Assembly: GCA_958431815.1 (NCBI GenBank)
Contig: CAUASB010000001.1
Span: forward strand, 186,001-250,000
Direction of reading: 5' to 3'
DNA length: 64,000 nt
Origin: an uncultured Eggerthella sp.
Lineage (GTDB): Bacteria; Actinomycetota; Coriobacteriia; Coriobacteriales; Eggerthellaceae
This document shows, in pieces, positions 43,999 through 52,332 of the stretch. How positions within the stretch are numbered: the first letter of the stretch is position 1; each line of letters opens with the position of its first letter. The translations under genes were made by a program, and so were the position numbers. The notes under the pieces were generated by a model. It ran no database searches. It was not told where the DNA came from and worked only from the letters and a program-made list of their open reading frames with translations.

Positions 43999-44035
43999 AG
44001 GGCGCAACCCTGCGAAAACCCATGGCATGCGCCCT
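43999..44035 (-). terminator. Possible terminator after the MFS efflux gene
   Basis: AGGGCGCA (43999-44006) pairs with TGCGCCCT (44028-44035), a large loop between; the outer AAAGGG/TTTCCC could add to the stem. The T tract is weak. Confidence 0.35.
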
Positions 44036-44093
44036 TTCCCCGTGCCAGCGGAAATGAATGGCTGCCTCAGCCGATGTCATACACGCTTTGAGC

Positions 44094-45653
44094 CTATTTG
44101 GAGCCACCCTGCTCACGAAGGGAATCGGACAGAGGCGTTTCCTTTAGCGCCATCATGCACAGCCCCGCACCGATGGTAAGGGGAACCATCAGCAGGAATA
44201 CTGGCATCAGCGCATCGTTGTAGGCTACCGCCACCGCATGCTGCAACGTATCGGGCAACATGTGTACCAGGGCGGGCGTCAGAGAGTTCACATCGAAGCC
44301 CAGAGCTTCCACACCACCCAACGGAGCAAGCTTGTCGGCCAGCTGCCCGGTAAGGTTGGCGGTGAAGATGGCGCCCGCAACCGAAGCGCCCAGCGTAGTG
44401 CCAATTTCGCGGAAGAAGTTCGTGGCGCTGGTGGCAACACCCACCATGGCAGCTGGGAACTCGTTCTGCACGATAAGCACCAGCACTTCAAAGCTCAAGC
44501 CCATACCGAAGCCCATAACCGAAAGGTAGATGCCCGCGAACACAACCGAGGTGTCGGCTGTCAGCGTTGCGATGAACAGTGTGCCCACCGTGGCAATGAT
44601 AAAGCTCACCGCCATAAGCTTCTTGTAGCGTCCGCTTTTGCTGATCAGAACGCCGGAAATCAGCGATGCCACCAAGTACGCAATGCTCATTGGCACTTCC
44701 ATATACCCTGCTGCCGTAGCGCTCATACCGTGGGCAATCTGGAAGTAGGTGGGCAAGTACGACATGGCGGCCATAGTGGCGAACAGAACAATGAAGCCGC
44801 CCACCGTGGTAAGCACAAAATTGCGGTTCTTGAACAGGAACAACGGCATAAGCGCGTGCTTCGATTTGCTTTCCGCCACAGCAAACAGCACCGCCAGCAG
44901 CACCGTTGCCGCAATGAGTCCGATAATTATCGGGCTATCCCATGCATATTCCACGCCACCCCACGAGGTTGCCAAGGTAAGCGTGCACACCGCCGTAGCA
45001 ATAAACGTCATGCCCCAGAAGTCGAAGTTCTTCAGCGATTCGCGCTTGCGATATGTTGGCAGCAGCACCGCAGATACCACAATGGCCACAACGGAAAGCG
45101 GAATATTGATCCAGAACGCCCAACGCCAACTTACCAAGTCGGTAAACACGCCGCCCAGAAGCGGGCCTACCAGCATGGGCAACGCCCAGCCAATACCCAT
45201 AACGTTCAGGTACAGTGCGCGTTTACGAGCAGGGACGATGTCGGCAACAATGGCCTGCGAAAGCACCATGGAACCGCCTCCGCCCAAACCAGCCACAGCG
45301 CGCCCTGCAATAAGCAAGCCCATATCGGTTGCCGCACCGCACATGATCGACCCCACCAAGAACAGCACCTGCGACAGGATGAACAACCCTTTTCGGCCAA
45401 TCATGTCGCCCACCTTGCCGTAAACGGGCATGGTGATGGTGCTTGCCAGGACGTACGCGGTGGTTACCCACAGAAGGTGGCTCATGCCGCCCAGCTCGCC
45501 TACGATGGTGGGCAGTGCCGTGGAAACGATGGTCTGGTCAAGCGAGCCAATGACCATCGCGATCATCAGGGCAACAAACACCGCCACCACAGTGCTTTGG
45601 GAAGGTTCGTGCGCCAAGACGGAGCCCTGAGGTTTTGCTTCCGCGTTAGCCAT
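44094..45653 (-). CDS. MFS drug efflux transporter, DHA2 (EmrB/QacA) type
   Basis: A 519-aa carrier with about 14 membrane spans. DHA2 landmarks: LDQTIVSTALPTIVGELGG in TM1 (residues 38-56, motif D1), GKVGDMIGRKGLF (motif A, about 82), AGLGGGGSMVLSQAIVADIVP (about 115) and GPLLGGVFTDLVSWRWAFWINIPL (motif C, about 160). It should export hydrophobic compounds with the proton gradient. It is coupled to the upstream marR-type gene by a TAATG overlap. Confidence 0.95.
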   Translation of the reverse strand: MANAEAKPQGSVLAHEPSQSTVVAVFVALMIAMVIGSLDQTIVSTALPTIVGELGGMSHLLWVTTAYVLASTITMPVYGKVGDMIGRKGLFILSQVLFLVGSIMCGAATDMGLLIAGRAVAGLGGGGSMVLSQAIVADIVPARKRALYLNVMGIGWALPMLVGPLLGGVFTDLVSWRWAFWINIPLSVVAIVVSAVLLPTYRKRESLKNFDFWGMTFIATAVCTLTLATSWGGVEYAWDSPIIIGLIAATVLLAVLFAVAESKSKHALMPLFLFKNRNFVLTTVGGFIVLFATMAAMSYLPTYFQIAHGMSATAAGYMEVPMSIAYLVASLISGVLISKSGRYKKLMAVSFIIATVGTLFIATLTADTSVVFAGIYLSVMGFGMGLSFEVLVLIVQNEFPAAMVGVATSATNFFREIGTTLGASVAGAIFTANLTGQLADKLAPLGGVEALGFDVNSLTPALVHMLPDTLQHAVAVAYNDALMPVFLLMVPLTIGAGLCMMALKETPLSDSLREQGGSK

Positions 45654-46144
45654 TACTGATCACCTCCCTTGTTGCAGGAAGGAACTTCGTTTTCCAGCAG
45701 TTCAATTCCCTCTTCAAAACGAGCAACGAGGCATGCCAGCGTTTTCAACACGGTGCTCATTTCCTCTTCCGAAACGCTTTCAGCCGCAAACGAGTACAGC
45801 CATTGCTCGTCGTGGCAAATGGCCTGGTATTTCGCCATTCCCGCTTCGGTAAGCACATGAAGCTTGCTCCTGCCGTCTTGCGAGTTGGGTCTGGTTTCAA
45901 CCAGGCCGCGCTTCACGCATGAAGCAACAAGGGAGTTCACCGTTTGCTTGGGCATATGGGTTATCTCGCAAAGCTGCTTTTGCGTAACGCCTTCGGGGCG
46001 TTGCCCTATTTCCTCCAACACCCACATGCCAAAATACGATTCGCCGTTGCGTTTCGCCAAATCGGAATAGTTCTTGTCGAACTGGCACAGCAGGGGCACA
46101 AACGAATCCGCCATTCGAATGCCCCGCTCAGTTCTGTTCGTCAT
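45653..46144 (-). CDS. MarR-family transcriptional regulator
   Basis: A 163-aa winged-helix regulator. The DNA-binding part is GVTQKQLCEITHMPKQTVNSLVASCVKRGLVET (split, about residues 55-87) with the wing at NSQDGRSKLHVLTEAG. Start MTNRTERG at 46144 with AAAGGA 5 nt upstream; longer frames run through the operator. It precedes and is coupled to the efflux gene and has two matching operator copies upstream, so autoregulation plus control of efflux is likely. Confidence 0.93.
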   Translation of the reverse strand: MTNRTERGIRMADSFVPLLCQFDKNYSDLAKRNGESYFGMWVLEEIGQRPEGVTQKQLCEITHMPKQTVNSLVASCVKRGLVETRPNSQDGRSKLHVLTEAGMAKYQAICHDEQWLYSFAAESVSEEEMSTVLKTLACLVARFEEGIELLENEVPSCNKGGDQ

Positions 46145-46156
46145 ACCAATCCTTTC

Positions 46157-46214
46157 GTCCGAACACGGACTAATTTCAGGAGCACAGTATAGTCTAGTCC
46201 GAGCACAGACTAAA
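46157..46214 (-). promoter_or_regulatory. Tandem MarR operators and promoter
   Basis: GTCCGAACACGGACTAA (46157-46173) and GTCCGAGCACAGACTAA (46197-46213) are near-identical, partly palindromic and exactly 40 bp apart, about four helical turns. The distal copy overlaps the -35 region and spacer of a minus-strand -10, TATACT (46191-46186); the proximal copy lies between it and the start codon. Confidence 0.75.
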
Positions 46215-46220
46215 TTTTCT

Positions 46221-46253
46221 CCATAAAGAAAGGCCACCCGAAGGTGACCTTTC
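46221..46253 (-). terminator. Intrinsic terminator after the CoA-transferase gene
   Basis: Minus-strand GAAAGGTCACC-TTCG-GGTGGCCTTTC stem (one T-G pair) followed by TTTAT. Confidence 0.65.
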
Positions 46254-46277
46254 GAAAAGATGCAAATGGTATGCAGC

Positions 46278-47591
46278 TTATTCCCAGGTGCAGGGAGCCT
46301 CGCCGGCAACCTGACGCTTGGACTTGAAGATGGTGTCGGGAATAGGCTCGCCGTGGTATACACCTACGCCGCCCTTGTTCTCGATTGCGGCAATCTCTTC
46401 GTCGGAGTAGCCGTACTTCTCCATGATTTCCTTGGTGTGGTAGCCAACGGGCTTTGCCAGGATAACCGGAGGATCGCCAGCAGACTCGAAGCGGAGAGGA
46501 GTCATAGGCAGAGCATGCTTGCCATACTCGTCATACTCAACGGTACGCAGGGAGTCGTTAATGTAAGCCTCTTCGTCGCGCAGGATATCGGGGAAGCGGA
46601 ACAGCTTCTGAGCAGGAACCTGGTTCTCGCGGAACTGTTCCATCCAGTACTCGAAGGGCTGCTTTGCGAATGCTTCTTCGAGCCAGCCGATAACTTCCTT
46701 GTTCTTGCCGGAAGCCTTGAGGTGCGAAAGGTCGCGGGTATCAACGTTGTCTACCTGGTCCTCACGGCCGAAGAGCTTCATCATCATTGCATAGTACTTG
46801 TCGTACTGAGGCATGCAGATGTAGATCCACTTGTCGTCGGAAGTGCGATAGGTGTTGTTGAAGGGGTTGGGAACGTCGGTGCGGGACTTAGGATAGTCAG
46901 CGCCGAACTGCTGAGCGCAGATGCCGATGTCAGATGCGAAGATTGCAGCAGCGTAGAGGTTGGTTACAACCTTGTCGCCCACACCAGTGCGGGTGCGGTT
47001 GAACAGAGCTGCGCAGATGCCGCCAGCCAGCATGCATGCAGCGTTGTTGTCGCCGAATGCCTGAGGTGCGATAGCAGGAGACTGGCCCTTCTCACGGAAA
47101 ACGTTGGCAACGCCGCCACGAGCAGCCCAGCATACTGCGTCATAACCAGGAGAATCCTTCTCAGCGCCGAACTCGCCATAGCCGCGCATCTGAGCCCAGA
47201 TCAGGTGAGGGAACTCAGCATGCAGGGTTTCCCAGTCAAGGCCGAGCTTCTTCAGAGCCTTGTCGCGCAGGTTAACAACGAATACGTCGGCATCAGCAAG
47301 AAGCTTCTTCATGAACTTCATGCCGTCCTCGTCCTTGAGGTTGATGGCAACGAGGTCCTTGTTGGTGTTGTTCAGGTCGAACGTAGGATCTTCGTAGTCG
47401 TTCTTTTCGCAACCGAAGCCGGGGCCCTGAGTACGCTGAGCATCGCCGTGCAGGGGCTCGGTCTTGATGACGGTAGCGCCCATTTCGGACAGGCAGCGTA
47501 CTGCAGCAGGAGCGGCAACCCATTCGCAGAGCTCTACGATCTTGACGCCTGCGAGAGGGCCGAAGCCGTTGAGTTTATCTGTAGTGGACAT
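46278..47591 (-). CDS. CaiB/BaiF (class III) CoA-transferase
   Basis: A 437-aa family III CoA-transferase. It begins GPLAGVKIVELCEWVAAPAAVRCLSEMGATVIKTE, has NLRDKALKKLGLDW, and the active-site Asp in SPGYDAVCWAARGG (about residue 160), followed by GDNNAACMLAGGICAALFNR. The family swaps CoA between carboxylates (CaiB, FldA, BaiF). Start MSTTDKLNGFG at 47591 with AAGGAG. Best fit is activation of an unsaturated or aryl acid for the nearby crotonase and dehydrogenase; FldA-like phenylacrylate chemistry is one possibility. Direct repeats lie upstream. Confidence 0.93.
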   Translation of the reverse strand: MSTTDKLNGFGPLAGVKIVELCEWVAAPAAVRCLSEMGATVIKTEPLHGDAQRTQGPGFGCEKNDYEDPTFDLNNTNKDLVAINLKDEDGMKFMKKLLADADVFVVNLRDKALKKLGLDWETLHAEFPHLIWAQMRGYGEFGAEKDSPGYDAVCWAARGGVANVFREKGQSPAIAPQAFGDNNAACMLAGGICAALFNRTRTGVGDKVVTNLYAAAIFASDIGICAQQFGADYPKSRTDVPNPFNNTYRTSDDKWIYICMPQYDKYYAMMMKLFGREDQVDNVDTRDLSHLKASGKNKEVIGWLEEAFAKQPFEYWMEQFRENQVPAQKLFRFPDILRDEEAYINDSLRTVEYDEYGKHALPMTPLRFESAGDPPVILAKPVGYHTKEIMEKYGYSDEEIAAIENKGGVGVYHGEPIPDTIFKSKRQVAGEAPCTWE

Positions 47592-47782
47592 ACAGACTGT
47601 TCTCCTTCCATTATGACAAACCATGAAATTTGCCTTTAGCGAGGACGTGCGATGCTTCGCGCATCCCTGCGTTCAAGGCAAACTACATTACCTTATTTAG
47701 TATCGGCATCCTGGGTTCATGTTGGGACGGTCAGTAATTCGGGATTGGGTATTTTTTTTCGAAAAGCTGCGATTTTACCCAT

Positions 47783-47873
47783 AAAACAAGGGCAATTTCC
47801 ACCGAATATCGGTCATCTGAAGGCATATTGCCCAGCAGAGACCGTCAAAACAAGGGCAATGACCACCGAAAAT
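47783..47873. repeat. Pair of 27-bp direct repeats upstream of the CoA-transferase gene
   Basis: AAAACAAGGGCAAT plus CCACCGAA(T/A)AT recurs at 47783-47809 and 47847-47873, 24 of 27 positions equal and 64 bp apart. The remaining gap 47592-47973 holds no ORF with a ribosome site. The repeats are well placed as activator sites, for example for the adjacent LysR protein. Confidence 0.7.
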
Positions 47874-47973
47874 GCCGTTTGCCGTCAACTTTGCCCCGCT
47901 GGCGGCACCCGCCGCCCCAGGTCACACGACCGAACGGCGCTATATCGCTGCGAACGGCGGATTGCGCTGAGGT

Positions 47974-48933
47974 CTATGCCGCAGAAGCGAAGCTACGAGG
48001 CAAAGAAGGCAGGCCTTTAATTATTGCTGCCCCCCCGAGCATGATGTTCGGGAACCTATAGGCACTCATGAAGTCAATGAAATCATTTACAACCTTCGGA
48101 TGGGTTTCTCTGCGGCTGATCAGGTACACCTTGTGGAAATCGATGGGCAGGTCGTTGACGCGCAAACACACCACATCCTGGAAAGCGGTGACGAGGAATG
48201 AATAGCAGAACAACGCCATCTTTTCTTTACTTGAGGAAACAAGCGAACACATGGTGATCTCGTCAGCAAATTCACGACGAAGGTTCATGCTGTCTTCCGG
48301 CAGATGCTCTCGAATGGAAGGGTCCGTTGGCGAAGAGGGACTGTAGGTAAGCACCTCTTTATTTCCCAAGTCAGAAAGATTGATGGACTTGCGCTTGGCG
48401 AGCGGACTGTCTTTGTGAACACCCAAAACCAAAGGCTGGGACCATACAAGGACATGGTTGAAATCATCGGAATCGTCCACGCGAGAAGCAAAGGCAACAT
48501 CGATGTCTCCGTTGCGGAGGCGCTTAGTGAGCTCAGGGGAAAGAGCCTGTTCAATGGCAATTTGAGGTTTCGTTTGGCAAGAAGACGCAAATGATTCAAT
48601 GGCCTCCGACCAGAAGCGCCCTTGCATTGCGTAAATCGTCCCAACACGAACTAGGGAATTCATCTCACCCTGGATCTCGCGAGCAATGCGAAGTCCTTTA
48701 TCAAGATCTTTCAAGGCCAACGAAACGTATTCGTGATACGCCTTGCCCATATCGGTAAGTTCAATACGTGTTGAACCTTCACCGCGCTGGAACAATTTGA
48801 TGCCCAGCTCCTTTTCCAGACGTTTCATCGCCACCGAAAGCGTCGGCTGAGCAATATAGAGATCTTCTGCCGCACGCGTGTAGTTAAGAACTTCAGCCAA
48901 ATGATCGAAATAACGCAGGTAATCAAGTCTCAT
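47974..48933 (-). CDS. LysR-family transcriptional regulator (paralogue 1)
   Basis: A 319-aa LysR-type regulator. The N-terminal winged helix is DYLRYFDHLAEVLNYTRAAEDLYIAQPTLSVAMKRLEKELG (split, residues 3-45), then a linker helix and a periplasmic-binding-like effector domain (VRVGTIYAMQGRFWSEAIESF onwards). It is a close paralogue of the regulator at 55481, including the YIAQPTLS and GRFWS segments. Start MRLDYLRYF at 48933 behind AAGGAG at 8 nt. It lies between the CoA-transferase and the shikimate-dehydrogenase-like gene; either could be its target. Confidence 0.93.
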   Translation of the reverse strand: MRLDYLRYFDHLAEVLNYTRAAEDLYIAQPTLSVAMKRLEKELGIKLFQRGEGSTRIELTDMGKAYHEYVSLALKDLDKGLRIAREIQGEMNSLVRVGTIYAMQGRFWSEAIESFASSCQTKPQIAIEQALSPELTKRLRNGDIDVAFASRVDDSDDFNHVLVWSQPLVLGVHKDSPLAKRKSINLSDLGNKEVLTYSPSSPTDPSIREHLPEDSMNLRREFADEITMCSLVSSSKEKMALFCYSFLVTAFQDVVCLRVNDLPIDFHKVYLISRRETHPKVVNDFIDFMSAYRFPNIMLGGAAIIKGLPSLPRSFASAA

Positions 48934-49049
48934 GTGAAAGTCTCCTTCTGGCTGAGCGTTGATTTTTTCAAACTTGATTGTAAGTTTTTTAAAACTAAAA
49001 ACTATGAGTTTTCCGCAAACAGATAACCAACGCGAATGAACGGCAGTTG

Positions 49050-49082
49050 AAAAAAGCCCTGGCGCCTTACGACGCCAGGGCT
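49050..49082 (-). terminator. Intrinsic terminator after the shikimate-dehydrogenase-like gene
   Basis: AGCCCTGGCG (49055-49064) pairs with CGCCAGGGCT (49073-49082); six T residues follow on the minus strand. Confidence 0.9.
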
Positions 49083-49107
49083 CCATTCGAAGGGATGAAA
49101 GTGCTGA

Positions 49108-49974
49108 TTAGAAGTACTTTTCTTCGATGTAATCGCAGGGCATCTCGATATCGAACCAAATCTTTTCGCCCAAAGCAGCCTGCTGAAGCAGCATCTCGAT
49201 ACCAGGTGCGGTTTCAAGGCCATGAGCCTTTGCCATCTTGATCAGCTTAGTTTCGCGCGGATCGTATACGGTATCCGCCACGAAAAGATCGTCATGCAGC
49301 ATATCTTCATCAATAGTGCACTCGTTATCCAGCGGAGGCATACCAACACGGGTGGCATTGATGAACAGCTGGGAATTCTTTACCGCACGCGCAAGCTGTT
49401 CCCTATTCTCAAGGTCGTTCAAAACCATAGGAACGCCAGTCTTCTGAGAAAGGTCTACGACGCGCTCGCGAGTAGAAGCCCAGAAATCATCTTTGCGGTT
49501 GAATACGTTTACGCACGCAACACCATCAAGAGCGAGCTGGGTAAAGATTGCAGAGCCTGCACCACCTGCACCAACAATGGTAACTACCTTGCCTTCAGGT
49601 TCGAACCCGTGATGACGAAGGTTCTCGACAAAGCCAGCACCGTCAGTGTTGTGACCGATGGACTTGCCGTCCTTGATAACTACGGTATTTACTGCACCCA
49701 TAAGCTCTGCAGCAGGGCTCAACTCATCAAGATACTGTCCTACTGCGGTCTTGCAAGGCATGGTTACGTTGTAGCCAACGGCGCCCATTTCAGCCAAGCC
49801 CTTTACTACGTCCTCAAGCTTGTCGGGCGTTACGTCGAATGCAGTGTACACAGCATTCACGCCCATCTTCTGGAACGAGTCGGTATGCATTACCGGAGAC
49901 ATCGAGTGTTCAACGGGAGAACCTACAAGGCCTACAAGCTTGGTTGCGCCGGAGATGTTGATTTCGATTCCCAT
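49108..49974 (-). CDS. Shikimate/quinate dehydrogenase-like protein
   Basis: A 288-aa AroE/YdiB-family oxidoreductase. Substrate-site signatures are GSPVEHSMSPVMHTDSF (about residues 17-33), YNVTMPCKTAVGQYLD with the catalytic Lys (about 70), NTVVIKDGKSIGHNTDGAGF with the catalytic Asp (about 110), and the nucleotide loop VTIVGAGGAGSAIF. The usual NVTIPFK is NVTMPCK. With a Gfo/Idh oxidoreductase and a carrier nearby it may be catabolic (quinate or shikimate) rather than biosynthetic, but this is inference. Start MGIEINISG with AAAGGA. Confidence 0.9.
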   Translation of the reverse strand: MGIEINISGATKLVGLVGSPVEHSMSPVMHTDSFQKMGVNAVYTAFDVTPDKLEDVVKGLAEMGAVGYNVTMPCKTAVGQYLDELSPAAELMGAVNTVVIKDGKSIGHNTDGAGFVENLRHHGFEPEGKVVTIVGAGGAGSAIFTQLALDGVACVNVFNRKDDFWASTRERVVDLSQKTGVPMVLNDLENREQLARAVKNSQLFINATRVGMPPLDNECTIDEDMLHDDLFVADTVYDPRETKLIKMAKAHGLETAPGIEMLLQQAALGEKIWFDIEMPCDYIEEKYF

Positions 49975-50096
49975 GACGATATCCTTTCTGGAATTCGGGT
50001 GATGGGCACAAAGCCCATCACCCAGGAGCAAGCAAATTACCAGGACGATTGGGGCGTCCTGAAGAAAATGAAGGAAATTTAAAAGAGAGAAAGGTG

Positions 50097-50128
50097 CCTT
50101 CCGGGTTGTTAGGGGACAGCCCGGAAGG
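50097..50128 (-). terminator. Intrinsic terminator after Gfo/Idh gene 1
   Basis: CCTTCCGGGTTG pairs with CAGCCCGGAAGG (one G-T pair), with a T/C-rich tract downstream on the minus strand. Confidence 0.55.
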
Positions 50129-50180
50129 GCTTAATTCGCGCTCAAGCTCGGAGTGGCGCAAGAGCACAACAGAGAGAGGG

Positions 50181-51224
50181 CTAGAGGTTTACAGGAGCTT
50201 CCTTTTCAGCAGACTCCTGAATAGCGTTGATCACCTTCAACGTGTCCAGGGCGTTCTCGCCGGTGCAGCGCGGGACGGTCTCGCGGCCCAGGCACAGGTC
50301 CACGAAGTGGTCGAGCTCGGCGGTCATCGGGTCGTTCTTCTCGACGTCGAAGTGCTCGTGCTTGATGGGCTGCAGCCAGCCGTAGGCGTCGTCGTCCTGG
50401 TAGTACAGGTCCATGTTCGGAAAACCGAAGGATCCGCGCGTGCCGAACACGCGCATGCTGTTCTCGCCAGGGCACATGGTGAAGAAGGTGTTTTCCTCAG
50501 CTGCCAGGTCATAGTTCCAAGGGCCGGGCGTGCCATCGGATACGAAATAGCTTGCGGTTACACCACCCTCGTACTCAACGACAGCAGAAACAGAATCTTC
50601 AACCTCGTTGTGGCGGATGGTGTTGCGAGCTGCAGCATATACCTTGGTAGGCTTCATACCGGTGACGAAGTTCAAGTCGTCAAAGTCGTGAATGGCATTG
50701 ATCAGCAGCGGGCCAGAACCCTTCTTGGTGTGCCACTCAACATCGAAGTACTCATGCGGCTTTGCGATAGCGTAGTTGGACTGGATACCCACGATCTGAC
50801 CCAGCTTGCCCGAGTCAATAACCTGACGAAGCAGCTGGTAACGATTGGAAGAACGGCGATGATGGCCGACCAAAAGTGTTGCACCCGCATCCTTGCAGAT
50901 CTTGATGATGTGCTCGCCTTCCTCGACGGTGTTGGCGATGGGCTTTTCCAGCAGGATGTTCTTGATGCCGGCCGCAAGGGCAAGCTCGGTAGACTGGACA
51001 TGGAGCGTGTTGGGCAATGCAATTGCCACTGCATCCAAGTCTTCCTGCTTAAGGAGCAGCGTGTAATCGTTATACAGAGGAACACCAAGCTCTTCGGCAA
51101 CCTTAACATCGTGATCGCCGAAGCCCGCTACAGCAACCAGTTCGATTTCCGGATTTGCCTTTGCATCGCGGGCGATTTTGGAGCCCTGGTTCAAACCGAG
51201 AACTGCCAGTTTGATCTTATCCAT
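50181..51224 (-). CDS. Gfo/Idh/MocA-family oxidoreductase (copy 1)
   Basis: A 347-aa NAD(P)-dependent dehydrogenase. The Rossmann part begins KLAVLGLNQGSKIARDAKAN and carries the family ILLEKPIANTVEE motif (about residue 93). The substrate domain has LLINAIHDFDDLNFVTG (about 170-185) with the Asp/His region of the family. It would oxidise a hydroxyl of a sugar, cyclitol or sugar acid. A second copy at 54198 has the same length. The last ~100 codons are conspicuously GC-rich compared with the rest of the gene. It has its own terminator. Confidence 0.93.
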   Translation of the reverse strand: MDKIKLAVLGLNQGSKIARDAKANPEIELVAVAGFGDHDVKVAEELGVPLYNDYTLLLKQEDLDAVAIALPNTLHVQSTELALAAGIKNILLEKPIANTVEEGEHIIKICKDAGATLLVGHHRRSSNRYQLLRQVIDSGKLGQIVGIQSNYAIAKPHEYFDVEWHTKKGSGPLLINAIHDFDDLNFVTGMKPTKVYAAARNTIRHNEVEDSVSAVVEYEGGVTASYFVSDGTPGPWNYDLAAEENTFFTMCPGENSMRVFGTRGSFGFPNMDLYYQDDDAYGWLQPIKHEHFDVEKNDPMTAELDHFVDLCLGRETVPRCTGENALDTLKVINAIQESAEKEAPVNL

Positions 51225-51394
51225 GAGGATCCCCTTCCTTAGGTTTTTGATTTCCCCTCTGACGTCTTCGATTATGTGGCCCGCTGTTTCTCGAATCCAA
51301 TAGTGTTAACTCAAGCCTGACAGGCAAGTATTGCAAATCGTAATATGCGCTTTTCAGACCGATGTTTCATGCTTTTTCGATTATGCATTTCAAT

Positions 51395-51424
51395 AAAAAA
51401 GCTCACAGCATAAGCTGTGAGCTT
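51395..51424 (-). terminator. Intrinsic terminator after the VOC gene
   Basis: AAGCTCACAGC/GCTGTGAGCTT stem with an ATAA loop and a minus-strand T run (A run 51395-51400). Confidence 0.93.
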
Positions 51425-51499
51425 GCAATACGTAATTCTTTTATTGCGAATCTAAATTACTAGACCAAGATTGCTACCCGATAAGTGCGCAACCAACGG

Positions 51500-51988
51500 C
51501 TATTCCTTAGACTTAGTGACAGCCTCGATAATGAAGCCCAGTGCCTCAACAGAGTCGTAGTACGTGAAAGTCGCCGTAGGGTCAACAAGCGACTTACCTT
51601 CCATGTACTTTGCGATACCGCGCTCTTCCATGGCCTTAGTTACCTCGTCATTATCTTCAACGTCAAAGCGAAGATGGTGCAAAGCATGCCCATGCTTGCG
51701 GAAGCCCTCATCAAGATAGTCGTGCCAAATGGTGTCGGTATCACCTACCGGCTGTAGGAATTCCAGCTGAATGTTCAGTTGGTTATAAAAGGCAGCCTTA
51801 ACTGGAGCGTCAATAATCTCGCCGCGATACCACGTCTTTTTGTAGAGATTGTCGCTTTCCGCATCAGGTTTTAAACCGAATACCTTCAGCATGCCGGCTT
51901 TGGCTTTCTCCATGTCCTCAATGACGATACCAACTTGGGTAATGTCTCCAAGAAGCTCGACCATCTCTTTAGCATTTTCGGTACTCAT
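51500..51988 (-). CDS. VOC/glyoxalase-fold protein (methylmalonyl-CoA epimerase-like)
   Basis: A 162-aa vicinal oxygen chelate protein with two beta-alpha-beta-beta-beta modules. Potential metal ligands lie at ITQVGIVIEDME (Gln in place of the usual His, about residue 16), IQLEFLQPVGD (Glu, about 70), ALHHLRFDVED (His, about 97) and FIIEAVTKS (Glu near the end), the layout of methylmalonyl-CoA epimerase and related lyases or epimerases. Start MSTENAKEM at 51988 with GGAGGGG. Transcribed alone between terminators; acts perhaps on the same substrate as its neighbours. Confidence 0.85.
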   Translation of the reverse strand: MSTENAKEMVELLGDITQVGIVIEDMEKAKAGMLKVFGLKPDAESDNLYKKTWYRGEIIDAPVKAAFYNQLNIQLEFLQPVGDTDTIWHDYLDEGFRKHGHALHHLRFDVEDNDEVTKAMEERGIAKYMEGKSLVDPTATFTYYDSVEALGFIIEAVTKSKE

Positions 51989-52014
51989 AGGAACCCCTCC
52001 TGTTTCCAACTCCC

Positions 52015-52154
52015 AGTTTCACCTTGCCAAGGCAAGGCGGACGCCTGCCTCCCCAAGCGACGCCCAAAGGGGTATGCACTTTGGGAAAGCGGTCCTATTT
52101 GCATTATGACCCAAAGTACATGCCGTCTCATCCTTGCCTTGGCAAGGTGAAACT
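52015..52154. repeat. 140-bp element with perfect 23-bp terminal inverted repeats
   Basis: The arm at 52015-52037 (starts AGTTTCACC, contains CCTTGCCAAGGCAAGG) is perfectly repeated inverted at 52132-52154. Inside are CCCAAAG/CTTTGGG and no ORF. It follows the carrier gene's terminator and precedes the VOC start by 27 bp. Confidence 0.8.
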
Positions 52155-52270
52155 CAGTATTTCCCTTTCCTTTGGAGAAAGGCTCTTTTGGTGGGCTGCG
52201 AGCTTCCGAAGTCCACCAAAAGAACTTGTCCCCTTCTTCCCTGCCTCATGCCGGCAGCAAAACGAATCTC

Positions 52271-52299
52271 AAAAACGAGGCCCCATCAGAGGCCCCGTT
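52271..52299 (-). terminator. Intrinsic terminator after MFS carrier 1
   Basis: Minus-strand AACGGGGCC/GGCCTCGTT stem (one G-T pair) followed by a T run (A run 52271-52275). A longer stem, CTTTTGGTGG/CCACCAAAAG, lies about 80 bp beyond. Confidence 0.75.
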
Positions 52300-52332
52300 C
52301 AGAGAGAGGGCTGATTTCTCAGCGTGTGACGA

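Noticed and set aside
44238..45659. 473-codon plus-strand frame
   Set aside because: Antisense to the DHA2 efflux gene.
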